Assembly (NCBI GenBank): GCA_022565805.1
Contig: JAIULZ010000007.1
Coordinates: 1-56,508, forward strand
Length of the DNA stretch: 56,508 nucleotides
Reading direction: 5' to 3'
Source of the DNA: Balneolales bacterium
GTDB lineage: Bacteria > Bacteroidota > Rhodothermia > Balneolales > Cyclonatronaceae
Under the pieces are notes generated by a model that saw only the letters and a list, made by a program, of their open reading frames with translations, did not search any database and was not told the origin of the DNA. The stretch's first letter is position 1, and every line of letters starts with the position of its first letter. Made by a program: the position numbers and the translations under genes. Shown in pieces: positions 36,468 through 45,598 of this stretch.

Positions 36468-36783
36468 TAATACCAGATTTATAATACCAGATTTCTACGA
36501 GGGCTTTCGATTTGATTGAAAAAAACGTGATGTAATCTAATGGCTTTCCATGTAGCATTGAAAAAAAGAGCAATAAATGCTCTTAAAAATAGATGAGCCT
36601 CATTCTTCCCGCACCAAGAAAATCAGAATATAGGCTATCTATTCGAGGATTGTATTTTCTTCAAAGAAAAAAGACGGGCAAAAGAGTGGTCTCGCAAAGC
36701 CTTCTTATGGTAAAGGTATTCATTTACAGCACTTAAATGAAAGATTAATTAGCCAATTTAATTAAAACGGCGTAAGTAAACTT
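36468..36783. other. Intergenic stretch, nothing recognised
   Basis: Region between the TPR lipoprotein and the acyl-CoA carboxylase terminator. It holds AT-rich sequence with no supported reading frame or RNA gene. Confidence 0.4.
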
Positions 36784-36850
36784 AAAAGCCAAAGGCAAGC
36801 ATTCATACATTTCAAGCAGGTATGCTTTGCTCTTGCCTTTGGCTTTTTTA
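36784..36850. terminator. Long hairpin terminator
   Basis: AAAAGCCAAAGGCAAG and CTTGCCTTTGGCTTTT are exact complements, giving a 16-bp stem. A nested AGCAT/ATGCT pair extends it inward. It starts about 25 bp beyond the acyl-CoA carboxylase stop. A T-run follows on the plus strand and a shorter one on the minus strand, so it can act in both directions. Confidence 0.8.
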
Positions 36851-36875
36851 AGAATCCGCTTCAAAAAAGTTCGCT

Positions 36876-38492
36876 CTATGTTTGCAGCACTCCGGATTTG
36901 AATTCCGGGATATCCGGATTGTGGTTTGCAGCCTCGAGCGCGCGGGATATTCGGGCACGGGTTTCATCGGGACGAATTATTTCATCTACCCAAAGCCTTG
37001 CGGCGGCGTATTCCACTCTCGTTTGTGCATCGTACCGTTCGGTTATTTCCTGAAGAAACGTATTTTTTTCTTCTTCGGTTAGCTTCTGCCCTCTTTTCTC
37101 CATTGCCGAAACTTCTATTTGCATAAGCGTTTTGGCCGCCTGTGCGCCGCCCATTACCGCGATTTTTGCCGATGGCCATGCATAAATAAAGCGGGGATCG
37201 TATGCTTTCCCGCACATGGCATAATTGCCGGCCCCATAGCTGTTGCCCACAACTATAGAGATTTTGGGGACTACCGAATTACTTACGGCATTTACCATTT
37301 TGGCGCCATCTTTTATTATACCACCGTGTTCGCTTCGCTTGCCAACCATGAATCCGCTTACATCATGCAAAAATAGTAGGGGAATTCTCTTCTGATTACA
37401 GTTCATAATAAATCGCGCGGCTTTATCGGCGCTGTCTGAGTAAATTACCCCGCCAATCTGCATCTCTCCAGATTTGGAGCGCACTACTTTTCGCTGATTT
37501 GCCACAATTCCGATGCTCCACCCGTCAATTCTGGCATAGCCCGTAATAAGCGTTTGACCATACCCTTTTTTATACTCGGTGAAGGAATCTGCGTCGATAA
37601 GACATTCAATCAGCTTCATCATATCGTAAGGTCGCGCTCTGTCGGCGGGCAGAACTTCGTTCAGATCTTCTGTACTGCCTGAAGGCGCAGTCGGTTCGGA
37701 GCGATTAAACCCGGCTTTTTGGAACGGACCCATTTTATCAACCAAATCGCGGATGGTGTTCAGGCAGGTATCATCATCGGGCATTTTATAATCGGTTACG
37801 CCGCTAATTTCGGTATGCGTTGTTGCCCCTCCAAGGGTTTCATTATCTACATTTTCGCCAATTGCGGCCTTCACCAAATAACTGCCGGCCAGAAAAACAC
37901 TTCCGGTGCCTTCAACAATAAGAGCCTCATCGCTCATTATAGGAAGATAGGCGCCACCCGCTACGCAGGAACCCATTATTGCCGCAATTTGAGGAATTCC
38001 CTTTGCGCTCATCACCGCATTGTTGCGGAAAATTCTGCCAAAATGTTCTTTATCCGGAAAGATTTCGTCTTGCATAGGTAAATACACACCGGCAGAGTCT
38101 ACGAGATAAATGATGGGCAAATGGTTTTCAATGGCGATTTCCTGAGCTCTAAGGTTTTTCTTACAGGTCATCGGAAACCAAGCACCGGCTTTTACGGTAG
38201 CGTCGTTGGCAACAATCATGCAGAGTCGGCCAGAAACATAGCCCATGCCAATTACTACACCTGCAGCAGGACACCCGCCCGCTTCTTCATACATATTATA
38301 GGCTGCCCAAAGACCTATTTCCTGAAAATCGGTATCGGAATCTATTAGATGATTAATTCTTTCTCTGGCTGTTTTTTTGCCTTTACTGTGCTCTTTATCA
38401 ATTCTTTTTTGCCCGCCCCCAAGCCGTATTTTGCCGGCAATTGCTTCCAGTTCCTCAATTTTAATGGTGTTTGAATTCAAAGTATCTTTCAT
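36876..38492 (-). CDS. Acyl-CoA carboxylase carboxyltransferase (beta) subunit, MccB/PccB-like
   Basis: This 538-residue biotin-dependent carboxyltransferase transfers CO2 from biotin to an acyl-CoA. It shows the crotonase-like N-half with IIYLVDSAGVYLPMQDEIFPDKEHFGRIFRN, which is characteristic of methylcrotonyl-CoA carboxylase beta. It also has VAGGAYLPIMSDEALIVEG and a C-half with SGFMVGKRSEHGGIIKDGAKM and WPSAKIAVMGGAQAAKTLM. The DSAGVYLPMQ and GAYLPIMSDE pattern favours methylcrotonyl-CoA (leucine degradation) over propionyl-CoA, but the substrate is inferred. No biotin carboxylase subunit is adjacent. Confidence 0.9.
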   Translation of the reverse strand: MKDTLNSNTIKIEELEAIAGKIRLGGGQKRIDKEHSKGKKTARERINHLIDSDTDFQEIGLWAAYNMYEEAGGCPAAGVVIGMGYVSGRLCMIVANDATVKAGAWFPMTCKKNLRAQEIAIENHLPIIYLVDSAGVYLPMQDEIFPDKEHFGRIFRNNAVMSAKGIPQIAAIMGSCVAGGAYLPIMSDEALIVEGTGSVFLAGSYLVKAAIGENVDNETLGGATTHTEISGVTDYKMPDDDTCLNTIRDLVDKMGPFQKAGFNRSEPTAPSGSTEDLNEVLPADRARPYDMMKLIECLIDADSFTEYKKGYGQTLITGYARIDGWSIGIVANQRKVVRSKSGEMQIGGVIYSDSADKAARFIMNCNQKRIPLLFLHDVSGFMVGKRSEHGGIIKDGAKMVNAVSNSVVPKISIVVGNSYGAGNYAMCGKAYDPRFIYAWPSAKIAVMGGAQAAKTLMQIEVSAMEKRGQKLTEEEKNTFLQEITERYDAQTRVEYAAARLWVDEIIRPDETRARISRALEAANHNPDIPEFKSGVLQT

Positions 38493-39244
38493 TTTTTAAG
38501 TAAGAATGGAGTGAAATAGAATAATATTTAGTAGAATTTTGTGCAATTATGGTATTCTAAACCCGGGGTTTGGTCGAATCAAACTCCGGTGCTATAATAT
38601 GGATTAATACGTAGAAGCGCTTCCAGCAATCTTTGCTGCTACATCTTTTTGCAGAGTTAGTTTTTAGTCTGCATTATTCACCAATAATACAGACTAAGAT
38701 GATAAGATATGAACTCGATTTCCGAAGTTCAAAATCAGGCTTTTTGTAGGTTGTTGAGGTATTAATTAGCTTCTTCATCGTACCTTAAATCTGCCGCCTT
38801 CTTTCATCCCTCAAAATTGGCAGTTTATAATTTGAGCCCCCTTCTGGCCTTGCAATAAAATGGCGTTAAGAACCGCAACGTAAGTAAAAGTGCAGCGAAT
38901 TTACATGATTATGCTGCACAAATTTTAGCCTCCAGGCCGAATTACACTAAAGCATTTTTCAACCCGTTGTATGGAAGCGTTTTATTTTCAGATTAAAATA
39001 AATGCGTCTGATACTCAATTAAATTCACATTAAGAACTACCGGACTGAACTCATTATATTCTTACGGAGTTAAACAAACTGAGCTATCTAAATCGGCAAT
39101 GTTTCACATTTACGCAAGCATATGTATTTTGACACATCCAAATTATTGATTTGCAGTGCGATACGATTCTGACTCTGATTTTTATTTTGCTTTCCTTTCT
39201 GTTTTTTTCTTTCATTTAAAAACTACGCGAAGATCACTTTATTT
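38493..39244. other. Divergent intergenic region, 752 bp
   Basis: Lies between divergent acyl-CoA carboxylase and GWxTD genes. Apart from the palindrome at 38666-38695 I see no reading frame, RNA gene or recognisable promoter. It is unusually long for this window and AT-rich near 39180-39240. Confidence 0.4.
38666..38695. promoter_or_regulatory. 13-bp near-perfect hairpin/palindrome
   Basis: AGTCTG-C-ATTATT, loop CACC, AATAAT-A-CAGACT: twelve paired bases per arm and a single C/A mismatch. It lies 174 bp upstream of the minus-strand acyl-CoA carboxylase and well upstream of the plus-strand GWxTD gene. It includes the CTGCATTATTCA word shared with the dispersed element at 35.6 kb. It could be an operator or a small mobile palindrome. 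Confidence 0.45.
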
Positions 39245-40690
39245 ATGATTCAATTTAAACCTCTGCGCGCTTCATCGCTCCCCGGCGTAATTCTTGTTTT
39301 TTCAGCTTTACTTTTTGTTTTTGCGGATTCCGTTCTGGCTCAGCGTGGGGTTACCTATCAGCAGTTGCGCGCCCAAAACGCTGCTCCTGGTTTATATCTC
39401 GATCATAATGTTTTGCTACCGACTGAAGGCAAGACCTCAGAAGTATGGTTCAATTTCCGGTTTGGTTATGATGTCCTCAATTTCCGGCAAATACCCAGCT
39501 CTGCGCGAACCGAACAGATGCCCGAAGATGCTCGTTTTCAGGCAAGAGCAGAGCTTTCGATGCAAATTTTTAAGGCAGACTCTTCGTTTAATCCCGAGCA
39601 GCCAGAGCGTAGCAACGCAATTCTTACCCTTCCCTGGAGAGGTACTGCATTCTCGACCGATTTCGATCAAACCCAAAAAGCTACTTTGTTTTTAGATGGC
39701 AGCCTGCAAACCGAGCTCGAACCCGGTAGATACGCCTATCAGCCGCGCATCACCCTTGATGGCAGAAGCGTGCCATTGCGCAGAAATATTCGATATTTCA
39801 CGGTACCCGATCCGTCCGAAGCTTTTTCCAAAACACTACCCGTTTATTTTATTGAATCCGAAGAACGAGAACTTTCTGCAACAGATCCAAACGACTTTAA
39901 ATTGATGAACTACGGGAGATCTGTTTTATATGGACAAAATTTTTCGGTACTGTTTCCAGTTCCCAATGCCGACAAAAACATTCGTGTAGTGGTAGATCAG
40001 CTAAATGTACAAAGCTCGGATACTACTTTTAGAAGAAATGTATTTTCAGAAGAATTAGACCGTAATTCTCATTTTCTTACTGGTAGCAGACTTAGTCTAA
40101 GGCAGACAAATGATGACATCCCTTATTTTCGCTTACAGCCTGCATCAGAAGGCGGGCAGCATTTTGGTTACATCACCATTCCTAACAGAAAGTTTGAAAA
40201 CAGCTCTTTCCGCCTTCGCATAATTGAAGATGACAAAATAATTGGCGAAAGATTTTTCAGGAGTCTTTGGATCGACATACCGACAAGCTTGCTAAATATT
40301 GATGTAGCCATTTCGATGATGAACATTATTCTGGAAAGAGATCAGCTTAGAGAGCTGAGACGAGGCAATGAGCAGGAACGTATCAGAAAATTTCGCGAAT
40401 TCTGGTCCGAACGTGACCCGGAGCCGGAAACCGAGTATAACCCGCTTATGGTTGAGTTTTTCCGGAGAGTTGATATTGCTTTCGATCGTTTTACAACCCC
40501 TAATTTCGCAGGTTATACCACCGATCAGGGTAAAGCACTCATCAGAAATGGCGAACCCGATCGGGTTACGCGCAGACTGCCTGCCGGTAGTCCCGCTATA
40601 GAAATCTGGGTATATGCCGATCGCGAGTTTATTTTTGAAGCTACGAGTGGCTTTGGCGAATACAGATTAATTGCATCAAATCCCAGATAG
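39245..40690 (+). CDS. GWxTD domain-containing secreted protein
   Basis: 481 residues with a signal peptide cut near VLAQRG. The C-terminal 120 residues form the GWxTD domain found in Bacteroidota, Rhodothermota and Acidobacteriota (FREFWSERDPEPETEYNPLM, then YTTDQGKALIRNGEPDRV, then IEIWVYADREFIFEATSGFGEYRLI). The diagnostic GWxTD is present as GYTTD. The N-terminal 300 residues are beta-rich. The family's function is not established; an envelope role is likely. It stands alone between long intergenic regions. Confidence 0.88.
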   Translation: MIQFKPLRASSLPGVILVFSALLFVFADSVLAQRGVTYQQLRAQNAAPGLYLDHNVLLPTEGKTSEVWFNFRFGYDVLNFRQIPSSARTEQMPEDARFQARAELSMQIFKADSSFNPEQPERSNAILTLPWRGTAFSTDFDQTQKATLFLDGSLQTELEPGRYAYQPRITLDGRSVPLRRNIRYFTVPDPSEAFSKTLPVYFIESEERELSATDPNDFKLMNYGRSVLYGQNFSVLFPVPNADKNIRVVVDQLNVQSSDTTFRRNVFSEELDRNSHFLTGSRLSLRQTNDDIPYFRLQPASEGGQHFGYITIPNRKFENSSFRLRIIEDDKIIGERFFRSLWIDIPTSLLNIDVAISMMNIILERDQLRELRRGNEQERIRKFREFWSERDPEPETEYNPLMVEFFRRVDIAFDRFTTPNFAGYTTDQGKALIRNGEPDRVTRRLPAGSPAIEIWVYADREFIFEATSGFGEYRLIASNPR

Positions 40691-41136
40691 AAAAACTCTG
40701 TTAAATCAGGTGTTTGTTGAAGAAATCATTTTTACTATTATCTAACATAGTGGTTGTCTGTTTCTTTACAGAAATTTTAAAATTGAGGCGACTCCGATTA
40801 ATCTCTTATTCGAAATGTATGTCTACAAGCGTAAAATCTTGTGTCATAAAAGCAGTTACTTACCATCGTGAAACTTCGAGTCTTCGTGACCTTGTGTTTC
40901 AAACTTGACTTTTCGGAGCAGGCTCAAAATTAATTATTAAAAATTTATTTGCAGTTGCAAACTAATCCATTAAGGTTTTTTGCATATTATTTATCGCCAA
41001 TGCGCTAAATAAAGTATTAAACTACTGCAACGCACAAAAAGCCATAAACAACAAACTATTTTTCATTTTCTGAGCCATTTAGATTCTCAAATTAATTATA
41101 ATAAACCCAACCTATTGATCGAATTTTCTACCATAA
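40691..41136. other. Intergenic region with a dispersed-repeat-like segment
   Basis: 446 bp with no supported gene. Positions 40871-40898 (CTTCGAGTCTTCGTGACC and on) resemble the low-complexity sequences seen scattered in Bacteroidota intergenic DNA. A TTG-initiated 64-residue frame across it is not convincing. Confidence 0.4.
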
Positions 41137-42147
41137 ATGTCAGCTTCTGACCCTATAAAAGTTTTAATTACGCCTGGCGATATAAATGGGATTGGTCCCG
41201 AAGTCGTTTTGCGCTCTTTGCTTCAACTAACCGGCCACTCCAATTCTGCGCTCATTTTATGCGGGCCATTATCAGTTTGGGAAACCTACACCCAAATGCT
41301 CGGTGTAGAGATGCCAACTGTAACTGAAGTTGCCGACTTTGGCCAAATCAAGCTACCCGGCATTCATTCTATGAATCCTTGCGAAGCTAAAACTGTTGAG
41401 CCAAAACCGGGACAATTCACCCGTGAATCGGGTCTTATTAGCATGCAGTGCATCAAGTTTGCTGCCGAATCCTGCAGGATGAAGCTGGCTCAAGCTATGG
41501 TTACGGCACCCATCAGCAAAGAAGCAGTAAATCTTGCAGGTTACCAAATACCCGGTCATACCGAGTATCTTCAGGAAATTGATAAAGCTTCTGATGTTGC
41601 GATGATGCTCGTGAGCGGCAACCTGAGAGTGGTTCCGCTTAGTACTCACATTCCTCTTTCTGCTGTGCCGAAAGCGGTAACCAAAAGTTCAATTAGCCTG
41701 AAAACTTCTATCATTAGCGGTTCTCTAAGGCGCGACTTCGGCATTTCCAAACCGCGAATAGCTGTGTTGGGATTAAATCCACACGCAGGCGACGGGGGTG
41801 TAATTGGTATGGAAGAAATTGAAACCATAGTCCCGGCGATAGCTGAGGCCAAAAAAAACGGGATAGATGTACATGGCCCCTTCCCCGCCGATGGATTCTT
41901 CGCAACGGGAGCCTACACCAACTACGACGTCATTTTATCCATGTATCATGATCAGGGACTGATTCCTTTTAAAACCCTCACATTTAATAAAGGAGTAAAC
42001 CTTACGGCCGGGCTTTCGTTTATTCGAACCTCGCCCGATCATGGAACAGCCTTTGGAATAGCCGGTAAAGGTTTGGCAAACCCGGCTTCCTGCACTCAAG
42101 CGATAAACATGGCGATACGACTTGCAGAAAACAGAATTAATGAATAA
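41137..42147 (+). CDS. pdxA: 4-hydroxythreonine-4-phosphate dehydrogenase
   Basis: Oxidises 4-phosphohydroxy-L-threonine in the DXP-dependent route to pyridoxal phosphate. The 336-residue protein has the family's opening VLITPGDINGIGPEVVL, the metal-site histidines in GHTEYL, STHIPLSAVP and YHDQGLIPFK, and the motif LGLNPHAGDGGVIGMEE near residue 213. The C-terminal TSPDHGTAFGIAGKG is also conserved. Start and length are normal. Other pdx genes are not in the window; the methyltransferase gene 254 bp downstream seems unrelated. Confidence 0.95.
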   Translation: MSASDPIKVLITPGDINGIGPEVVLRSLLQLTGHSNSALILCGPLSVWETYTQMLGVEMPTVTEVADFGQIKLPGIHSMNPCEAKTVEPKPGQFTRESGLISMQCIKFAAESCRMKLAQAMVTAPISKEAVNLAGYQIPGHTEYLQEIDKASDVAMMLVSGNLRVVPLSTHIPLSAVPKAVTKSSISLKTSIISGSLRRDFGISKPRIAVLGLNPHAGDGGVIGMEEIETIVPAIAEAKKNGIDVHGPFPADGFFATGAYTNYDVILSMYHDQGLIPFKTLTFNKGVNLTAGLSFIRTSPDHGTAFGIAGKGLANPASCTQAINMAIRLAENRINE

Positions 42148-42401
42148 CGATTTAATTACACTTGAGAGATATTCATGCAAGTTTGAACTTTACTTTATAA
42201 TTTAAATCGTGATAGAAAGAAAGCCTTAGAAAACCACTCTAAAAGAGATAAATAAGAATTCGTCAATATATTTTCATTTTAAAACAGTTCGTATTAAACT
42301 ACGCGCTGCACATATAAACCGGCCTTACAAAGAAATTCCAAGAAAAAAGAGTCTGCGTAAGATCGTCACATCTAACCCTATATAGCGTACATTTACACAT
42401 A

Positions 42402-43184
42402 ATGAGCCAGAGCAAAAGCAGCATTTATACTACAATCGCGCCAATTTATAACGAAATAATGCGGGATGTAGACTATGAAGACTGGGCTGATTTTATTGAT
42501 GCCATTATTCAGGAGCATCGCCCCGATACCGTTTCCATACTTGAGCTGGCATGCGGTACCGGTAAAATTGCCATGTTTTTAGACGAGCTGGAGTGCTACG
42601 AAATTACAGCCACTGATCTTTCTGCCGAAATGATCGAAATTGGTAAGACCATGGCCGAGTTTCGGGACATGTCGATTCAGTGGGATCAGCAGGATTTTTA
42701 TAACATAACCCTTGAAGAGCAATATGATGCTGTTCTGGCTCTCTTCGACAGCATAAACTATATTTTGAAAGAAGAAGAAATGCTAAAGATGCTCTCAAGC
42801 GTTGCCCGGGTTATGCATGAAGACTCTATTTTTATCTTCGATTTTACCACTCCTGCGCATAGTGAATTTGTTGCCGACAAGCTGAATGATGAAGGCGTTA
42901 CACCCGATAACATCCGTTTTGAGCGGAGAAACTTTTATATACCAAGCGAAAAAATTCATGTAAATGAATTTGAGCTTGAGTTTCTCGATAAAGATAAGGT
43001 AACCGTTTTACGCAGGGCCAAAGAAACCCACAGGCAACGAATTTACGACTACAAAGAAATGAAACAAATTATAGCCAAATCTGATTTTGATATTCTGGCT
43101 GCGTATGAAGATTTTGATTTTGTGGATGCCACCAATAAAAGTGAACGCATAACCCTTGTACTTAAGTGTCGGAAAAACCAGTAA
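42402..43184 (+). CDS. Class I SAM-dependent methyltransferase
   Basis: 260 residues with a Rossmann methyltransferase fold: an N-terminal YTTIAPIYNEIMRDVDYEDWADF, motif I ILELACGTGKIAMFL, then TATDLSAEMIEIG, and LALFDSINYIL. The substrate is not evident. A GTG-initiated ABC ATPase overlaps its last 19 bases, so the two are translationally coupled. The link to FtsE in function is unclear. Confidence 0.85.
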   Translation: MSQSKSSIYTTIAPIYNEIMRDVDYEDWADFIDAIIQEHRPDTVSILELACGTGKIAMFLDELECYEITATDLSAEMIEIGKTMAEFRDMSIQWDQQDFYNITLEEQYDAVLALFDSINYILKEEEMLKMLSSVARVMHEDSIFIFDFTTPAHSEFVADKLNDEGVTPDNIRFERRNFYIPSEKIHVNEFELEFLDKDKVTVLRRAKETHRQRIYDYKEMKQIIAKSDFDILAAYEDFDFVDATNKSERITLVLKCRKNQ

Positions 43185-43852
43185 TTGAATTCAGAAATGT
43201 AACGGTCGAGTTTGGCGGAAAAAGTGTTCTCGACGATATCGACTTCACCCTGCATAATGGTGAGTTTTGCTATCTTATCGGGTCTACCGGAACGGGCAAA
43301 AGTTCGCTTTTAAAGCTTATTTATCGCGATTTGTTGCCGAATTACGGCGAGGTAATTGTTGCAGAGCACGCCGTACCGCGTCTACGGGATAAAGAAGTGC
43401 CGCACTTGCGGCGCCGGCTTGGTATTGTATTTCAGGATTTCCAGCTGCTGCCCGACCGTAATGTCTATGAAAATGTGGCTTTTGCGCTGGAAGTTACCGG
43501 TAACAAGCGTAGTTTTATAAAGCAGCGGGTGCTCGAATGCCTTTCTATGGTGGGGCTTTCTCATAAGCACAGCAATATGCCAAAAGATTTGTCGGGTGGC
43601 GAACAACAGCGGGTGGTTATTGCCCGAAGTCTTGCAAATGAACCACGAATTATGCTCGCAGATGAGCCAACCGGAAATCTTGATCCTGATGCTTCGCGCA
43701 CGATTATGGATCTGCTTGAGCAAATTAACAACCGGGGGATGGCTATTCTTATGGTTACCCATAATTACGATTTAGTTCGCAGTTACCCCCACCGTACAAT
43801 TAAACTGGTAGACGGTAAAATCAAGGAAGTAAACCCCGCGCTTTTAGCTTAA
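43166..43852 (+). CDS. ftsE: FtsE-like ABC transporter ATP-binding protein
   Basis: 228 residues starting at GTG inside the methyltransferase gene. It has Walker [18 protein letters not shown], the FtsE-type [23 protein letters not shown], signature [19 protein letters not shown] and Walker [15 protein letters not shown]. FtsE with FtsX forms the divisome ABC complex that activates peptidoglycan hydrolases. No ftsX follows; the next genes are convergent trp genes. The lone ATPase is either paired with a distant FtsX or serves a related transporter. The symbol rests on sequence style and is not certain. Confidence 0.82.
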   Translation: MSEKPVIEFRNVTVEFGGKSVLDDIDFTLHNGEFCYLIGSTGTGKSSLLKLIYRDLLPNYGEVIVAEHAVPRLRDKEVPHLRRRLGIVFQDFQLLPDRNVYENVAFALEVTGNKRSFIKQRVLECLSMVGLSHKHSNMPKDLSGGEQQRVVIARSLANEPRIMLADEPTGNLDPDASRTIMDLLEQINNRGMAILMVTHNYDLVRSYPHRTIKLVDGKIKEVNPALLA

Positions 43853-43901
43853 TTTGCATGAGATAAAGCTTTCATTCCAGCTTTGAGAACGATACGGTAA
43901 T

Positions 43902-44567
43902 TCAGGCCAGCTCCTGTTCGTCCCATATTTCCCGCATTTCTTCCATCAACTCATCAAGCAGTTCGAAATCTTTTACGCCGGGGGATTCTTCTACGCTGCT
44001 CGAAAGGTCTACAGCATAGGGTTGCAGCTGATGTATTGCCCGCCTCACATTCTCTTTACTAAGTCCGCCAGCTAAGAAAAAGGGATAATCTTCGGGTAAC
44101 TCGCGCAGCACGTTCCAGTTAAAGGTTTTGCCAGTGCCACCGGCCATTTTCGGATCGTAGCTGTCGAAAAGAAAATATTCTACATGGTCGCGATAAGGCT
44201 TAATCATTTCCATTAAGCTGTCCCGATCCATATCTGCCTTAATTCGAAATGCCTTTATAACGGGGAACTGAATTTCAGCACAATATTCGGGGCTTTCTTC
44301 TCCATGAAGCTGTACAAGGTGAACGCCGCTTTCCAGCGCCATTGCATTAACTTTGGGAGCAGGCAAATTCCGGAAAACGCCCACACATTTGGGACCTTCT
44401 ACCCAGTTAATGAGTTCTGCTGCTTTTTCGGGTTCTATATATCGGGGTGATGACTCCACAAAAATAAATCCCAAATAATCGACCAGCGCTCCGCTTGCAA
44501 AACGGCAGTCTTCCAGCCGAGTGAGTCCGCAGATTTTTATTCGTGTTCGTTTGTCTTCTAAATACAT
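43902..44567 (-). CDS. trpF: Phosphoribosylanthranilate isomerase
   Basis: Amadori rearrangement step of tryptophan synthesis. The 221-residue TIM-barrel starts RIKICGLTRLEDCRFA, with the catalytic Cys in KICG. It has VQLHGEE, the phosphate-binding FFLAGGLSKENV and VDLSSSVEESPGVKD with the catalytic Asp. It is the last gene of the trp operon in this window, 100 bp after trpC. trpB and trpA do not follow; convergent ftsE comes next. Confidence 0.95.
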   Translation of the reverse strand: MYLEDKRTRIKICGLTRLEDCRFASGALVDYLGFIFVESSPRYIEPEKAAELINWVEGPKCVGVFRNLPAPKVNAMALESGVHLVQLHGEESPEYCAEIQFPVIKAFRIKADMDRDSLMEMIKPYRDHVEYFLFDSYDPKMAGGTGKTFNWNVLRELPEDYPFFLAGGLSKENVRRAIHQLQPYAVDLSSSVEESPGVKDFELLDELMEEMREIWDEQELA

Positions 44568-44667
44568 GAATTTATTACTGTTCTAAAATGAATTGAAACC
44601 GATTGAGGTTTAATAAGCCATCACCCTACAAAGAAAAAATAAGCCAGCTAAAATTATATGCAAGTAT

Positions 44668-45477
44668 TTATTCTTCTCTTTGCAGAAGCTCATGTAAATC
44701 ATCAAGCATTTTGTTAAGAGCCTCGCCCGGCGAGTTCTGCCTCATAAAATGTTCTCCAATCAGGGCGGCATCACAACCATATTGCTTTATGAGACGAAGA
44801 TCTTCGGCGGTACTTAGTCCGCTTTCAGAAACTTTAGCTACCTGCTCCGGTGCCTGCGACAAAAGCGAGAGCCCGCGGTGTACATCAACTTCGAAGGTTT
44901 TCAGGTCGCGGTTGTTCACCCCTGCAATTTTCACGATTTCGAAATTTAGCGATCTGAATTCTTCTTCGGAATAGGATTCTACCAGGCAGCAGAGTCCGGC
45001 TTCGGTTGCGGCATGGTGAAGCTCCTCGAGCTGACTCCCGTCTGTAATGCCGGCAATTAGCAGAATGGCATCTGCGCCAAATGCACGGGCTTCTTCAATC
45101 TGATAAAAATCTACAATGAAATCTTTCCTGAGCAGAGGAACTCCCACTTCCGGACGAATTTCTGCCAGAAATTCCGGCGCACCTTTAAAATAAAAGGGTT
45201 CTGTGAGAACCGAAATTGCTGCCGCACCCGCTTCTGCATAATCGTTGGCAAACGCAACAGGCTTGAAATCCTCCCGAATTATGCCTTTGCTGGGCGATGC
45301 CTTTTTTACCTCTGCTATGATGCGCACCTGATGCTCATTCGAACGAAGCGCATCGTACAGACTCCTGCGCTTCTCTTCATAAAGCGGGAAAGACTTGAAA
45401 TCTGAAATCTGAAGCTTTTTTTTTCGCTTTGTGAGTTCTTCTCTCGTGGTCTCAACAATTTTATCCAGAATATTCAT
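44668..45477 (-). CDS. trpC: Indole-3-glycerol-phosphate synthase
   Basis: Closes the indole ring from CdRP. The 269-residue TIM-barrel carries IIAEVKKASPSKGII (catalytic Lys), the VLTEPFYFKGAPEFLAEIR region, LLRKDFIVDFYQIEEARAFGADAILL, AGVNNRDLKTFEVD and SESGLSTAEDL. The length is normal for a single-function enzyme. It lies between trpD (121-bp gap) and trpF (100-bp gap), all on the minus strand. Confidence 0.96.
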   Translation of the reverse strand: MNILDKIVETTREELTKRKKKLQISDFKSFPLYEEKRRSLYDALRSNEHQVRIIAEVKKASPSKGIIREDFKPVAFANDYAEAGAAAISVLTEPFYFKGAPEFLAEIRPEVGVPLLRKDFIVDFYQIEEARAFGADAILLIAGITDGSQLEELHHAATEAGLCCLVESYSEEEFRSLNFEIVKIAGVNNRDLKTFEVDVHRGLSLLSQAPEQVAKVSESGLSTAEDLRLIKQYGCDAALIGEHFMRQNSPGEALNKMLDDLHELLQREE

Positions 45478-45598
45478 ACCTGCAATAGAAATAGAAATAA
45501 TTCACGGTTGATTTGAAATTCATCACCGTTAGTAAGTAGATTTAATTAGAGTCGATTGTACCGCAAAGCACCTGCAATTCCCGATTTTCCCTGATTTG

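Noticed and set aside
40714-40908. 64-residue frame with hydrophobic start
   Set aside because: TTG start, and it runs through a low-complexity dispersed-repeat-like sequence.
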